Part shown: in pieces, positions 8,834-16,280 of the stretch
Numbering within the stretch: position 1 is the stretch's first letter
Layout: each line of letters opens with the position of its first letter
Origin: Neptuniibacter sp. 1_MG-2023
Lineage (GTDB): Bacteria > Pseudomonadota > Gammaproteobacteria > Pseudomonadales > Balneatricaceae
Assembly (NCBI RefSeq): GCF_030547185.1
Contig: NZ_JAUOQR010000011.1
Location: forward strand, 54,116-118,115
Length of the DNA stretch: 64,000 nucleotides
Direction of reading: 5' to 3'
Made by a program: the position numbers and the translations under genes
Notes under the pieces: generated by a model
What the model was told of the DNA's origin: nothing
Database searches by the model: none
The model's input: the letters and a program-made list of their open reading frames with translations, nothing else

Positions 8834-9268
8834 TTATAGCGCCATATGCAACAGCGGATAAGACTTGCCCTGACCACCAATTGGTGAACGGCCCGTAACA
8901 GAAAAACCAATATTCTGGTAAAAACCTAACGCTTGCTCATTCTGTTCATTAACATCAACTTTGCTAGCCCCTTGGGACTTGATCGCATAAGTAGCTAACA
9001 GAGTTCCTAAACCTTTGCCACGCGCATCAGGTGAAATGAACAGCATCTCAATGTTTCCACCATGTACACCACAGAACCCCAATATTTCACCCTTACTATT
9101 TTTTGCACACCTTAAATCAACGGCGTCAAAATACTGCTCTAAGATCAGTGGCTTTAATTCCTGAAGATCTTCTTCCGCCAAAAAATCATGGGTTGCTCTC
9201 ACAGATCCTTCCCAAATTTTTAGCAGCCTAAGATGATCTGCTTTTTCTACAACTTCAATATTCATCAC
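8834..9268 (-). CDS. GNAT acetyltransferase, YjaB-like
   Basis: A 144-residue GNAT acetyltransferase closely resembling E. coli YjaB: SVRATHDFL near the N-terminus, the acetyl-CoA loop DARGKGLGTLL, then VNEQNEQALGFYQNIGF and the ending TGRSPIGGQGKSYPLL. It should transfer an acetyl group from acetyl-CoA to an unidentified amine in the cytoplasm. The start is ATG at 9268, with a second ATG at once after it. It lies in the array between the GFA and YdeI-like genes, without clear attC sites on either side. Confidence 0.8.
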   Translation of the reverse strand: MMNIEVVEKADHLRLLKIWEGSVRATHDFLAEEDLQELKPLILEQYFDAVDLRCAKNSKGEILGFCGVHGGNIEMLFISPDARGKGLGTLLATYAIKSQGASKVDVNEQNEQALGFYQNIGFSVTGRSPIGGQGKSYPLLHMAL

Positions 9269-9349
9269 TAAACCTGATTGAAAATTTAACCTTTGGCTTT
9301 CCGATATGCCGGAGCATAGATGCGTCCACCAACAGTATGTGATAGTAGC

Positions 9350-9751
9350 TCAATCAGGCAACCCCTCGAACTTTGGTACTTCCCCTAACTCCTCATCCCA
9401 AGCAGCTCTGCTGGACAAAAAGATATGCGCTGTAGGCACCATAGATATTTCAGTGTCCAAGCACCCTGCGGGAACGACGAGCAAACCTTCGATCTGAGTA
9501 TTTGGCAGTGCTGAACCACAGACCTTACAAAAGCTTTTGTTATGACGACTGCCAGGAAGCGTAAAGGACGTCACAGCATCGGCACCCGACCGCCAGACCA
9601 ATGTTGCTGACCGTGAGAATAGGTTTGCCGCATGAGCCGAACCCGTATCTTTTTGGCAATGCTGACAATGACACAGGAAAAAACTATCAAAATCACCCTT
9701 TATCTCAAAACTCACAGTGCCACATAGACAAGAACCCACATAATCAGTCAT
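9350..9751 (-). CDS. GFA family zinc protein
   Basis: A 133-residue protein of the glutathione-dependent formaldehyde-activating (GFA/CENP-V) family. It has the expected zinc ligands: CLCG near the start, CHCQHCQ in the middle and CKVCGS further on. Many members have no shown formaldehyde activity, so the reaction is open. The ATG at 9751 is clear because AAGGAGGAGG lies just upstream, and the attC at 9785-9897 ends before it, so the longer frame to 9796 is not used. Confidence 0.8.
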   Translation of the reverse strand: MTDYVGSCLCGTVSFEIKGDFDSFFLCHCQHCQKDTGSAHAANLFSRSATLVWRSGADAVTSFTLPGSRHNKSFCKVCGSALPNTQIEGLLVVPAGCLDTEISMVPTAHIFLSSRAAWDEELGEVPKFEGLPD

Positions 9752-9784
9752 CAGAACCTCCTCCTTGGTCTTTGGATAAAACAC

Positions 9785-9897
9785 ACCTAACGCCATGATA
9801 ATCTATGCCACATATGGAATGGCTTTTTGGGTAAGGTGGCGTAGCCACCCCAAAAAGGCGCGGAGTATGGTGCATCAAGTTGATAACCTTGTTAGCC
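9785..9897 (-). other. attC recombination site
   Basis: A 113-base site with plus-strand ends ACCTAAC (9785-9791) and GTTAGCC (9891-9897), a perfect R-box pair. The interior is a long imperfect palindrome with a GGTGGC/GCCACC tip and flanking CTTTTTGGG/CCCAAAAAG arms. The upstream gene's stop lies inside it. Confidence 0.85.
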
Positions 9898-10326
9898 TTT
9901 TCTCTTGCCGAACCAAAATTGGATGACAACCCAGCTGCAAAAAGCAAGCGCCGAAAAATGGATGGGGGCCCAATAAGGTACCCATGGCTCCAGAGGAAAA
10001 GATTCGAAATCCGTTCCCGTTGCAATGCTACAAGGATGCTCACCTTTTAAATTAATGCCGATGATATATCGAACTACATGATAACTGGACAACGGTAACG
10101 CCAATAACACAGGCAATGTGAACCAGCGTACAAAAAGTCTTCGCGCTCGCCCAATGAGAGCAACGCCAGAAAGACCTACAATTGCTGGCACAAACACGAA
10201 TAATGATACAAGCCAAACATCGAGACTACCCTGAGTACACGTAGTTACTTCTACCAATGTAGTCAGGAAAACCACAAAGCTCAGTAGCAAAAGCGAGATG
10301 ATCGATACCGTTGTTGTCATATTCAT
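9892..10326 (-). CDS. Membrane protein of unknown function, cassette gene
   Basis: A 144-residue protein with about four membrane segments (near residues 8-28, 38-60, 65-92 and 115-138) and a short, Cys-containing loop between the last two (GEHPCSIATG). No family was recognised. It forms its own cassette: its ATG starts at the end of one attC and its stop lies within the next, a very tight fit typical of integron cassettes. Confidence 0.6.
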   Translation of the reverse strand: MNMTTTVSIISLLLLSFVVFLTTLVEVTTCTQGSLDVWLVSLFVFVPAIVGLSGVALIGRARRLFVRWFTLPVLLALPLSSYHVVRYIIGINLKGEHPCSIATGTDFESFPLEPWVPYWAPIHFSALAFCSWVVIQFWFGKRKG

Positions 10327-10391
10327 ACCAACGCCTCAATAAGCGGCGATCGCGCTCTTTGCGAACGTCCGTCTTCACTGATTTGTTATTA
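10327..10391 (-). other. attC recombination site
   Basis: Plus-strand ends are ATACCAAC near 10327-10332 (a variant R box) and GTTATTA (10385-10391). It lies between the antitoxin stop at 10402 and the next cassette's ATG at 10326. The inner GCGATCGC and GAACGTCCGTCTTC segments give only partial pairing, so it is a divergent site. Confidence 0.55.
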
Positions 10392-10401
10392 GCCAATGCC
10401 C

Positions 10402-10689
10402 TTATCTTAACTCACTAAAAACTTCAGGATGTTGTTCAGCTATCCTTAGTAATGCAATTGCTGGTCCTTGAGGGTTTCTTCTTCCCTGTTCCCAATCCTG
10501 TAAAGTTCTTGTGCTTACACCGAGTAAACCGGCAAACATAACCTGAGACATTTTTAATTTAGAGCGAATAACCTGTGGCGCTGATGGCTCACTTAATTCG
10601 TTATTGCGTAGAGAAACCTTTCCCTTTTTATATTCCTTAATCTCATTTATACCTGCAAGAATTTCGGCACCTATATCTCTATTATTCAT
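10402..10689 (-). CDS. Antitoxin, HTH XRE (HigA/NadS-like)
   Basis: A 95-residue protein with a C-terminal helix-turn-helix of the XRE type (MSQVMFAGLLGVSTRTLQDWEQG) and the family tail GPAIALLRIAEQHPE. It should bind the toxin with its N-terminal part and repress the shared promoter with the HTH. The gene overlaps the toxin gene by eight bases, in toxin-first order as in higBA. It is carried in the cassette array, where toxin-antitoxin pairs are common and are thought to stabilise the array. Confidence 0.8.
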   Translation of the reverse strand: MNNRDIGAEILAGINEIKEYKKGKVSLRNNELSEPSAPQVIRSKLKMSQVMFAGLLGVSTRTLQDWEQGRRNPQGPAIALLRIAEQHPEVFSELR

Positions 10690-11011
10690 TGTCGATTGCC
10701 TCTCCTATTTGTTTCAACACATGACCTGCGATAGTCGCTCGCTCCGATTTACTGTACATAGTGAGCATCCATATCTCATGTTCAGCCTTCTTCCAATAGT
10801 AAATAGCGCGCACGCCACCACTTTTGCCTTTTCCTGAAGAGGCCCACCTTACCTTTCTGACACCACCAGAGCCCTTTACAATATCCCCGGCGTCTAGTTT
10901 TTGAAGAAGGTAAGATTGCAAACCACGATATTCATCATCTGATAAATAATCTGTAAGCAGTTTAGTAAAGAAGCTTGTTTCTATAAAGATTATGAGGCAA
11001 CAATACGGCAA
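10682..11011 (-). CDS. RelE/HigB-family toxin, start codon unclear
   Basis: A RelE/ParE-superfamily toxin; the conserved body runs from IFIETSFFTKLL through GDIVKGSGGVRKVRW to the core GVRAIYYWKK and MLTMYSKSE. It probably cleaves mRNA at the ribosome. The only standard in-frame start near the beginning is a TTG at 11011. Homologues usually start M-x-IFIETS, and here that codon is ATA at 10993. A promoter-like -10 sits over the TTG. So the toxin may start at ATA, be leaderless, or be crippled. It overlaps the antitoxin by eight bases. Confidence 0.7.
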   Translation of the reverse strand: MPYCCLIIFIETSFFTKLLTDYLSDDEYRGLQSYLLQKLDAGDIVKGSGGVRKVRWASSGKGKSGGVRAIYYWKKAEHEIWMLTMYSKSERATIAGHVLKQIGEAIDNE

Positions 11012-11027
11012 TGCCGTACCTTGTCAA
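11000..11027 (-). promoter_or_regulatory. Toxin-antitoxin promoter with operator palindrome
   Basis: Read on the minus strand there is TTGACA (11027-11022), a 16-base spacer and TATTGT (11005-11000). The spacer contains the dyad TACGGC-ATT-GCCGTA (11004-11018), placed where the antitoxin would be expected to bind and repress. Promoter strength and use are inferred. Confidence 0.5.
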
Positions 11028-11053
11028 GCGATGCCTATTGCCGAATAGACATA

Positions 11054-11565
11054 ATGACTCCCACGAGGTGCTGACATCCATTTTCGTGGGTTAGTTAGAA
11101 GCCAGAGCCATACTGTATCTGTTAACAATACCAGTCGGAGGTCAGCATGATTAACAGTAGCATAATTTTTATTAGCTTAGACACTCACAAAAAGTTTACT
11201 GAGGTCGTAAAGGGCTGACCCCTTCAATTCGTGGATCCAGCAAAACGTTTATCGAGAGTTCCCGCATAATGACAGGTTTAGAGTTAGTGCATTGGATCAG
11301 TCCACGGCAGTGGCATAATCTCCGACGGCGTTAGGCAGGCAGCTGTGTGAACAGTTGATCCACGAGCATAGACTGAAGATCAGTGCCACGACGGAATAAG
11401 TAAGGTAGGCGCTGCTCATTTAAGAATGAGTAATCCACGGATACCAGCATGAAAACCGACGAAATTACCGACCTCATTCGATGCATTAACTCTATTTAGT
11501 TAGACAAAAAGGCTTTGAACGAAAAAGCAGGTACAACTGTGTTTAAACTTGACAGTGGGAGTCAT
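11054..11565. mobile_element. Degenerate insertion sequence, IS110/IS1111-like
   Basis: A 512-base stretch bounded by perfect 11-bp inverted repeats, ATGACTCCCAC at 11054-11064 and GTGGGAGTCAT at 11555-11565. Inside, at 11147 on the plus strand, a good GGAGG precedes a 23-codon frame beginning MINSSIIFISLDTHKKF, which resembles the N-terminus of IS110-family transposases; it then stops at 11218. The rest has no open frame. It lies directly after a cassette gene's stop, where an attC should be, which fits the attC-targeting IS1111 group. The family call rests on a short peptide. Confidence 0.55.
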
Positions 11566-11577
11566 ACCAACGCTTTA

Positions 11578-12246
11578 CTAAAAGGCCACATTGGCGCAGC
11601 CATGTTTTTTGTGGTCCTTTTTAAGTAACTTGTTAGCCTGATAGTAATAGAGATCTTTATAAGGCATCACTAAAAAGCAGACCTCTTTTGCCTGAAAATT
11701 GATGTGGCTAATCTTCAAGCCTAGCTCTCTAATCCTATCTACATAAGCTTGTTTGAATTCAGGAAATGGTAAATCAAAGTCAATTATAAAAACCAGAACG
11801 CAATCCCCGTAATCTTTTAGGGATTTATCAGACGCAGTTTTCTCTATGAACGGTACTAATAAATCTACATTTTCACCGATACTATAAACTCGTATATTCC
11901 CATAACCACGCTCATGCAGATTACGTGTGCTTAGAGCACATTCTTTCCCATCATGAGGGTACGTTAACTCTATTTTTTCGAACAAATCACCTTTGTCATC
12001 GTATACCTCTGCATCAAACCCTTGATTTCCATTGATCGGAATAATCCTGAACCTATTTGGATAGCGTCGCCTAGCAAAGACTTCCAAAGGGATAACCTCA
12101 TCTCTAAAGAATTTATATATTCCTTTTTTCGATTGAGCTAACCTTCTTTGCTCTTTATCCCTGAAGATCTCCCTTTTCCACTTTTCGTTAAAATACATGA
12201 GTCCTTTTGGGCATCGATATTTTTCAATATCGTCAGAGTTCAACAT
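11578..12246 (-). CDS. Hypothetical protein, cassette gene
   Basis: A 222-residue soluble protein of unrecognised family. Its middle has alternating charged and hydrophobic stretches (AEVYDDKGDLFEKIELTY) and a beta-rich segment with the acidic run VFIIDFDLPFPE. The mix of Glu/Asp/Lys and the pattern FDAEVYD...IELTYP could suggest a nuclease-like core, but no motif is complete, so I do not assign one. ATG at 12246 with AAGGGG five bases upstream. It starts right after the attC at 12260-12331 and ends at the degenerate IS. Confidence 0.6.
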   Translation of the reverse strand: MLNSDDIEKYRCPKGLMYFNEKWKREIFRDKEQRRLAQSKKGIYKFFRDEVIPLEVFARRRYPNRFRIIPINGNQGFDAEVYDDKGDLFEKIELTYPHDGKECALSTRNLHERGYGNIRVYSIGENVDLLVPFIEKTASDKSLKDYGDCVLVFIIDFDLPFPEFKQAYVDRIRELGLKISHINFQAKEVCFLVMPYKDLYYYQANKLLKKDHKKHGCANVAF

Positions 12247-12259
12247 ATGCACCCCTTAT

Positions 12260-12331
12260 GGCTAACGCCCGCATTTGCGGCTGGTTTGAAGCGCAGCGGA
12301 AAACCAGTCCGACAACATGCGCTTGTTATGC
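12260..12331 (-). other. attC recombination site
   Basis: Plus-strand ends are GGCTAACGCCCGCA (from 12260) and GCGCTTGTTATGC (to 12331), an excellent R/L-box pair. CTGGTTT and AAACCAG form the inner stem around 12280-12308. The next cassette gene starts 14 bases beyond it and the upstream gene's stop is adjacent. Confidence 0.9.
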
Positions 12332-13375
12332 CTAATTAATCCATATAGACAAATTTGCAAATTCACCCACAAGCCTTTTTATATTTGCGTGGCCAATGGC
12401 GATTCCTACGCTTGTTAGCATAAAGCTCTTCAAGTCTGAGCTAGACCAAGCATCAAACACTTGTGCCATATAAGGCCTAATTTCTATACATTTTTCTTTA
12501 ATTTTCCCTTCATTCATCTTACCCAAATTAAAAAGAGCTAATATTTTCGGACGATCTTCCTCAGGTACATTTAACTGCTCCATATTTTTCTCCAAAATTT
12601 CTTTGGAGTTCGCGCGAACCTGAAGTTTTTCAGGATCGTTCAGGCATGGAATAAAAAAGTTTTGATCAGTTCCTATGGACACTTCTCGCTTAGTTATTTC
12701 CTCAGGATCAAACCCTTTTAAGAACAACCCCTGATAGGTTTGACCTAAAATATTCTCCAAATTGACTGAGCCCATACTGATAGCCCCGCAGCCAGAAAAT
12801 TGAAGATGCTGATAGGAAGCTTGATTCTTGGGTATGTTTTCTGCAAAAGGGGCGCAATGCGCATCCAAATACTGCCCCAAAGATTCATGATTCCCAATCC
12901 CAAAATTTTGCGTATACCGAAAAAGGAACGCTACAGCCAAAGCGGCCAAGTGTTCTTTTGTGAGCTTGGGTGCAATAGATAGAGATTCATTCAATACTAT
13001 TTGCAAAATGTCTCGCTGGTTTTGCTTGCTGCGATCTACAAGTAGATCAACAAGCAATGAGCCCAAGTCTTCATCACCTGACCTTGCATGTTCTTTTTGT
13101 ACTGTGAATAAAGCATGTTGAAAGTCAGGGTCTTGAGCTTTCGAAAAACCATCAGGATTTTCTGCTTGAAGCTTGGCGAGAAAGTCTTCAGTAATTTGCG
13201 ACGCGCGCGATTCTGCAATAGTTTTTGCTTCACCTGCTAGATCATAGAAGTTAGCTTTAAATACATCAGTGGCAACCTGCCTGACTTCTGCATACGTTAG
13301 TCCTTGAACTACGTTAACTTCTTCAGCTTGTATGTTGGTGGAGTTTTCCCCGCCTTTTTGTACTTGCTTACTCAC
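12332..13375 (-). CDS. LPO_1073/Vpar_1526-like protein
   Basis: A 347-residue soluble protein resembling the LPO_1073/Vpar_1526 family. It starts with a Gly/Ser/Asn motif KQVQKGGENSTNIQ, followed by a helical region (LTYAEVRQVATDVFKANFYDL). The rest is mostly helical without a recognisable catalytic site. The GTG start overlaps the end of the upstream 61-residue gene by eight bases (AAAGGTGAGTAA). The same QVQKGG-x2-STNIQ motif is in that neighbour, so the two probably assemble together. Function is unknown; a defence role is a guess from the motif and cassette setting. Confidence 0.65.
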   Translation of the reverse strand: MSKQVQKGGENSTNIQAEEVNVVQGLTYAEVRQVATDVFKANFYDLAGEAKTIAESRASQITEDFLAKLQAENPDGFSKAQDPDFQHALFTVQKEHARSGDEDLGSLLVDLLVDRSKQNQRDILQIVLNESLSIAPKLTKEHLAALAVAFLFRYTQNFGIGNHESLGQYLDAHCAPFAENIPKNQASYQHLQFSGCGAISMGSVNLENILGQTYQGLFLKGFDPEEITKREVSIGTDQNFFIPCLNDPEKLQVRANSKEILEKNMEQLNVPEEDRPKILALFNLGKMNEGKIKEKCIEIRPYMAQVFDAWSSSDLKSFMLTSVGIAIGHANIKRLVGEFANLSIWIN

Positions 13376-13553
13376 CTTTATCTTTCTCTTTTATATTGAT
13401 GCTGCCACCAATTTGTATATTTGTAGAGCCTTTTCCACCTTTTTGCACTTGCTTTTTGCTCTTTGATGAAAGCGCCCATCCCGCTATAGCTAATGGAATG
13501 GCGATTGCTATTCCACTAAAAAGCCATTCTTTATTTTCGATAAGCCAATCCAT
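13368..13553 (-). CDS. Small membrane protein with GG-STNIQ tail
   Basis: A 61-residue protein: one membrane helix at about residues 12-30 (FSGIAIAIPLAIAGWAL), then a basic stretch and QVQKGGKGSTNIQIGGSINI, a motif repeated at the start of the next protein. ATG at 13553 has AAGGAGAAGG just before it. It overlaps the 347-residue gene, giving a two-gene cassette in which this protein may anchor the larger one at the membrane. Confidence 0.65.
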   Translation of the reverse strand: MDWLIENKEWLFSGIAIAIPLAIAGWALSSKSKKQVQKGGKGSTNIQIGGSINIKEKDKGE

Positions 13554-13575
13554 TCCTTCTCCTTAGTTTACGGGG

Positions 13576-13653
13576 GCATAACGCCGCCAGCAGGGGCCGA
13601 AAAACCAGAGCGAAGCGGCGGTTTTTTGGTCCCTCTGGCTGGCTTTGTTAAGC
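13576..13653 (-). other. attC recombination site
   Basis: Plus-strand ends are GCATAACGCCGCCAG (from 13576) and CTGGCTTTGTTAAGC (to 13653). The inner part is strongly palindromic: AGCAGGGGCC and GGTCCCTCTGGCT, and AAAAACC with GGTTTTTT. It is one of the best attC sites here. Confidence 0.9.
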
Positions 13654-13654
13654 A

Positions 13655-14065
13655 TTAGCTATGTTTAAATATTTGCAGCATGATATGAGTAACTCTGATA
13701 AAAGCAGACAGAGAGGCTACAGAAAGACCCACCCAAAGAATTGAATACCAACTAGCTGATTGCTGTGAGAAATACCCGATTACATCCAAAGTGCAGAAGG
13801 CAAGGTTTAACCAAATAGCTTGGCCTATATAGGAAACAAGCTCATTAATATAGCCGCTGTCTTTTAGATCATTAATCAACGGGGAGTTCATGCTGATTAA
13901 GATAGCTTTACTTGTGGCGAGAAAGCCTACGAAAATACCTGACACACTTAAAGTTGAAGAGATAATAGCATCGCTAGTTGGGAATTGAGATTTGCTTTGC
14001 CACCACAATACGCAGGCAATAATGCCAAATAAGTATGGATAGGTTTTCTCAAAAAGAAGCTTCAT
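13655..14065 (-). CDS. Four-helix membrane protein, cassette gene
   Basis: A 136-residue protein with four membrane segments (near residues 10-28, 36-58, 75-95 and 100-125) and no recognised family. I choose the ATG at 14065 because it overlaps the stop of the upstream gene by one base (TAATG), a coupling arrangement; longer starts at 14086 or 14116 would lie within that gene. Its stop is two bases from an attC. With the DUF6731-like gene it forms a two-gene cassette. Confidence 0.6.
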   Translation of the reverse strand: MKLLFEKTYPYLFGIIACVLWWQSKSQFPTSDAIISSTLSVSGIFVGFLATSKAILISMNSPLINDLKDSGYINELVSYIGQAIWLNLAFCTLDVIGYFSQQSASWYSILWVGLSVASLSAFIRVTHIMLQIFKHS

Positions 14066-14925
14066 TATCTTAGAATCCGGCTCCATCCGTTCTTGGCTCG
14101 CAATAATGCCCGCCACCGTTCTTCACGAGGGTATCTTAAGTCAGCACCAACCCGCAAATCGTTAAATTCGGAAGATAAGCGATGGCCGATCAAATCAAGT
14201 ACCTCAGTGACCGAGTCTCTTTCCTCTCTGCCAGCAACCTCCAATTTAGTTACTGCGTCGGGATTCTGGCCCAAAATGTTCTGGAGCGAAGCAATCCCTT
14301 CTTTGGCTTTATCTGCCAAACCGCGTTGACGCTCACCACTAACAGAGATTTCAACCTTGATCTTATCAGCACCGGCCTCTCGACCATAACTGATGGCTTC
14401 AGATAAGGCTTGTCCACGCTGGCGATCTTGGGCAGACATTTTGCTTACATCTAATGTAAAAGCGACTTTTCGTGTGATGCCTTGGTTTAGTAATCTGCGC
14501 TCAACATCTTCATCATACTTTGGTTTAAACGTGTACAGGTTATTACTTGTGCCATCAAATGCACTCAGGTAATCAGCGATTACCCCTGCGCGGACACCAA
14601 AGTGATTATACTGAACCAATATGTATCCTGACGCAGGATCATAGAGAGCAGCCGTTTCTTCACCAAATCCCTCTTCATCATCAAAATCAAACCCCTCCAC
14701 TTCTGCATCACGGCTGACTCGGCCTGGGCCATGATCAGTCCTGATTCTTACAAAGTCGATTAGCCATACATCATCGCGCAACTCCACTGTTTCCGCCCGA
14801 AGTTCTGCCTGATTGATAATTCTAATTCGCTCACGTAGGTTTCGCTCCCTTTCAATAAGAGAGAAAACATCTTCAAGCGGTGAACTTTCATCTGTTCTCT
14901 CTACTTTAAACGCATGTACTTTCAC
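14065..14925 (-). CDS. DUF6731-like protein, cassette gene
   Basis: A 286-residue soluble protein that resembles the DUF6731 group: a start MKVHAFKVERTDESSPLEDVF, an acidic middle (DFDDEEGFGEE) and a segment YILVQYNHFGVRAGVIADYL typical of that group. The C-terminal third is charged and probably helical. The function is unknown. Coupled by TAATG to a four-helix membrane protein, it heads the array; cassettes with a soluble plus a small membrane protein often turn out to be defence systems, but nothing here proves it. Confidence 0.6.
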   Translation of the reverse strand: MKVHAFKVERTDESSPLEDVFSLIERERNLRERIRIINQAELRAETVELRDDVWLIDFVRIRTDHGPGRVSRDAEVEGFDFDDEEGFGEETAALYDPASGYILVQYNHFGVRAGVIADYLSAFDGTSNNLYTFKPKYDEDVERRLLNQGITRKVAFTLDVSKMSAQDRQRGQALSEAISYGREAGADKIKVEISVSGERQRGLADKAKEGIASLQNILGQNPDAVTKLEVAGREERDSVTEVLDLIGHRLSSEFNDLRVGADLRYPREERWRALLRAKNGWSRILR

Positions 14926-15328
14926 ATCTATTCCTTGTACTACTGAACTTTAATCTTGGTATTGCTTAACATTTGTATATACGGGGGTCCGTGTATCTAC
15001 CCACATAGCTATTAATTAAAAATAGATGTAATTATTTGAAAAGGAAGGAGAAACTAAAGAATCAAATCGTACTCTTCCGTGACAAAACAAGCATGCGTAT
15101 TAGTAATTGATATACCTTACTACTATTAAAAGCAGCTCCGTATATCTATCCATGCCAGACATCCATCTCTCTGATTTATAACTATTTTTAACCTAAGCAT
15201 GGTGACAATACAAGTTCCTTTCGCTCACGGGGTGAGCTCCTACATCAGCGTATTTCTGTAGGAGGCCAACCTTTGGCCGAAGCCCTATTAAAGGTTGGCA
15301 CCTCTTTTACTCGTTGGCTAGGATGCCT
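14926..15328. other. Intergenic stretch between cassette array and urease block
   Basis: About 400 bases with no gene and, importantly, no integrase or attI that I can recognise. It holds two similar 15-base segments (CCGTGTATCTACCCA near 14990 and CCGTATATCTATCCA near 15137) and a REP-like element at 15217-15298. Confidence 0.5.
15217..15298. repeat. REP-like repeat, copy 2, with nested hairpins
   Basis: Starts with the 27-base block shared with 4408-4434. Three inverted repeats follow: CTCCTACA/TGTAGGAG (15237-15264), GGCCAA-CCT-TTGGCC (15264-15278) and CCAACCTTT/AAAGGTTGG (15266-15298); the last two are mutually exclusive. It lies downstream of the urease block, so it may act as that operon's terminator or mRNA end. 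Confidence 0.6.
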
Positions 15329-15529
15329 TTAGACCTTTTTCTTGCCCATTCGACGAACGATAAAGATTAAGGCTAGAGACACTAAACCAGAGATCGCTAG
15401 GTGATCCGGCTCTGTCATAAAATGAACAATACCGCTCATAATGCTGGCGTGTTCTGAATGCGCCAGTGCAGGTAGTGATGTCGTTAATGCAGCGGCGCCA
15501 GTCAATGTACTAATCGCTATTTTTTTCAT
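15329..15529 (-). CDS. Small signal-peptide membrane peptide at end of urease operon
   Basis: A 66-residue peptide: signal peptide (hydrophobic residues 5-22, cut near ALA), a His-containing stretch (HSEHASIMSGIVHFMTEPDHLAI) and one membrane helix before the basic tail RRMGKKK. The arrangement resembles a fragment of HupE/UreJ nickel-transport proteins, whose first membrane part carries His and Asp; here only one helix remains. It is 40 bases downstream of ureG, so probably co-transcribed. Metal handling for urease is an inference. Confidence 0.55.
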   Translation of the reverse strand: MKKIAISTLTGAAALTTSLPALAHSEHASIMSGIVHFMTEPDHLAISGLVSLALIFIVRRMGKKKV

Positions 15530-15569
15530 TTTTTAATCCTTTCTTTCTTTAAATTTTTTGGCGGTTTAT

Positions 15570-16217
15570 TTAAACAACAGCAACGGCAGGTGGTAAGGTT
15601 TTAGCCGTTAGCATGCCTTCGCTAATAATAAATTGGATAATATCATCTAAACCTTTCGCTTGTTTTAGATTAGCAAATACAAATGGACGTTCACCACGCA
15701 TTCGCTTTGCATCGGTATCCATCACTTCAAGAGATGCACCAACAAGAGGAGCTAAGTCGATTTTATTGATAATGAGTAGATCCGATTTAGTAATACCCGG
15801 CCCACCTTTGCGTGGGATTTTATCACCTGCTGATACATCAATCACATAGATAGTAAGGTCCGACAGTTCAGGACTAAAAGTCGCGCTTAGGTTATCGCCA
15901 CCGCTTTCGACAAAGACGACATCTAGATCCCCATGACGTTCGATTAGTTGGTCGATTGCGGCGAGGTTCATTGAGGCATCTTCACGTATAGCAGTATGGG
16001 GGCATCCGCCCGTTTCTACACCGATAATTCTGTCCGCACTTAGTGCTTCGTGTTCAGTTAGAAACTTAGCATCTTCTTGGGTGTAAATATCATTAGTGAC
16101 GACCGCTATATCATAATGATCTTTCATAGCGGCACAGAGTGATCTCAACAGTGCCGTCTTACCTGATCCGACGGGGCCACCTACGCCAACTCGTAGTGTT
16201 TGCTTTGGTTTACTCAT
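15570..16217 (-). CDS. ureG: Urease accessory GTPase UreG
   Basis: A 215-residue SIMIBI-class GTPase that hydrolyses GTP to deliver nickel into apo-urease with UreD/H and UreF. Seen: P-loop GGPVGSGKT, the metal-binding CPH motif ([11 protein letters not shown]), the switch [16 protein letters not shown] and the guanine-specificity NKID. The length is standard. It follows ureF after about 63 bases in the urease operon. Confidence 0.97.
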   Translation of the reverse strand: MSKPKQTLRVGVGGPVGSGKTALLRSLCAAMKDHYDIAVVTNDIYTQEDAKFLTEHEALSADRIIGVETGGCPHTAIREDASMNLAAIDQLIERHGDLDVVFVESGGDNLSATFSPELSDLTIYVIDVSAGDKIPRKGGPGITKSDLLIINKIDLAPLVGASLEVMDTDAKRMRGERPFVFANLKQAKGLDDIIQFIISEGMLTAKTLPPAVAVV

Positions 16218-16280
16218 CTATTGTTTACCTCTGTTGTCATTCTGTCGTTATTCCGTAGTTATTTTCTGTTTGTATAAATA

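Noticed and set aside
9273..9358. Inverted repeat CCTGATTGA / TCAATCAGG flanking 68 bases between the acetyltransferase and GFA genes
   Set aside because: It lacks the GTTRRRY/RYYYAAC boxes of attC and overlaps the GFA coding end; probably chance or a much decayed site.
14926..15328. An attI site or integrase remnant at the head of the cassette array
   Set aside because: No integrase-like frame on either strand and no convincing attI core were found.
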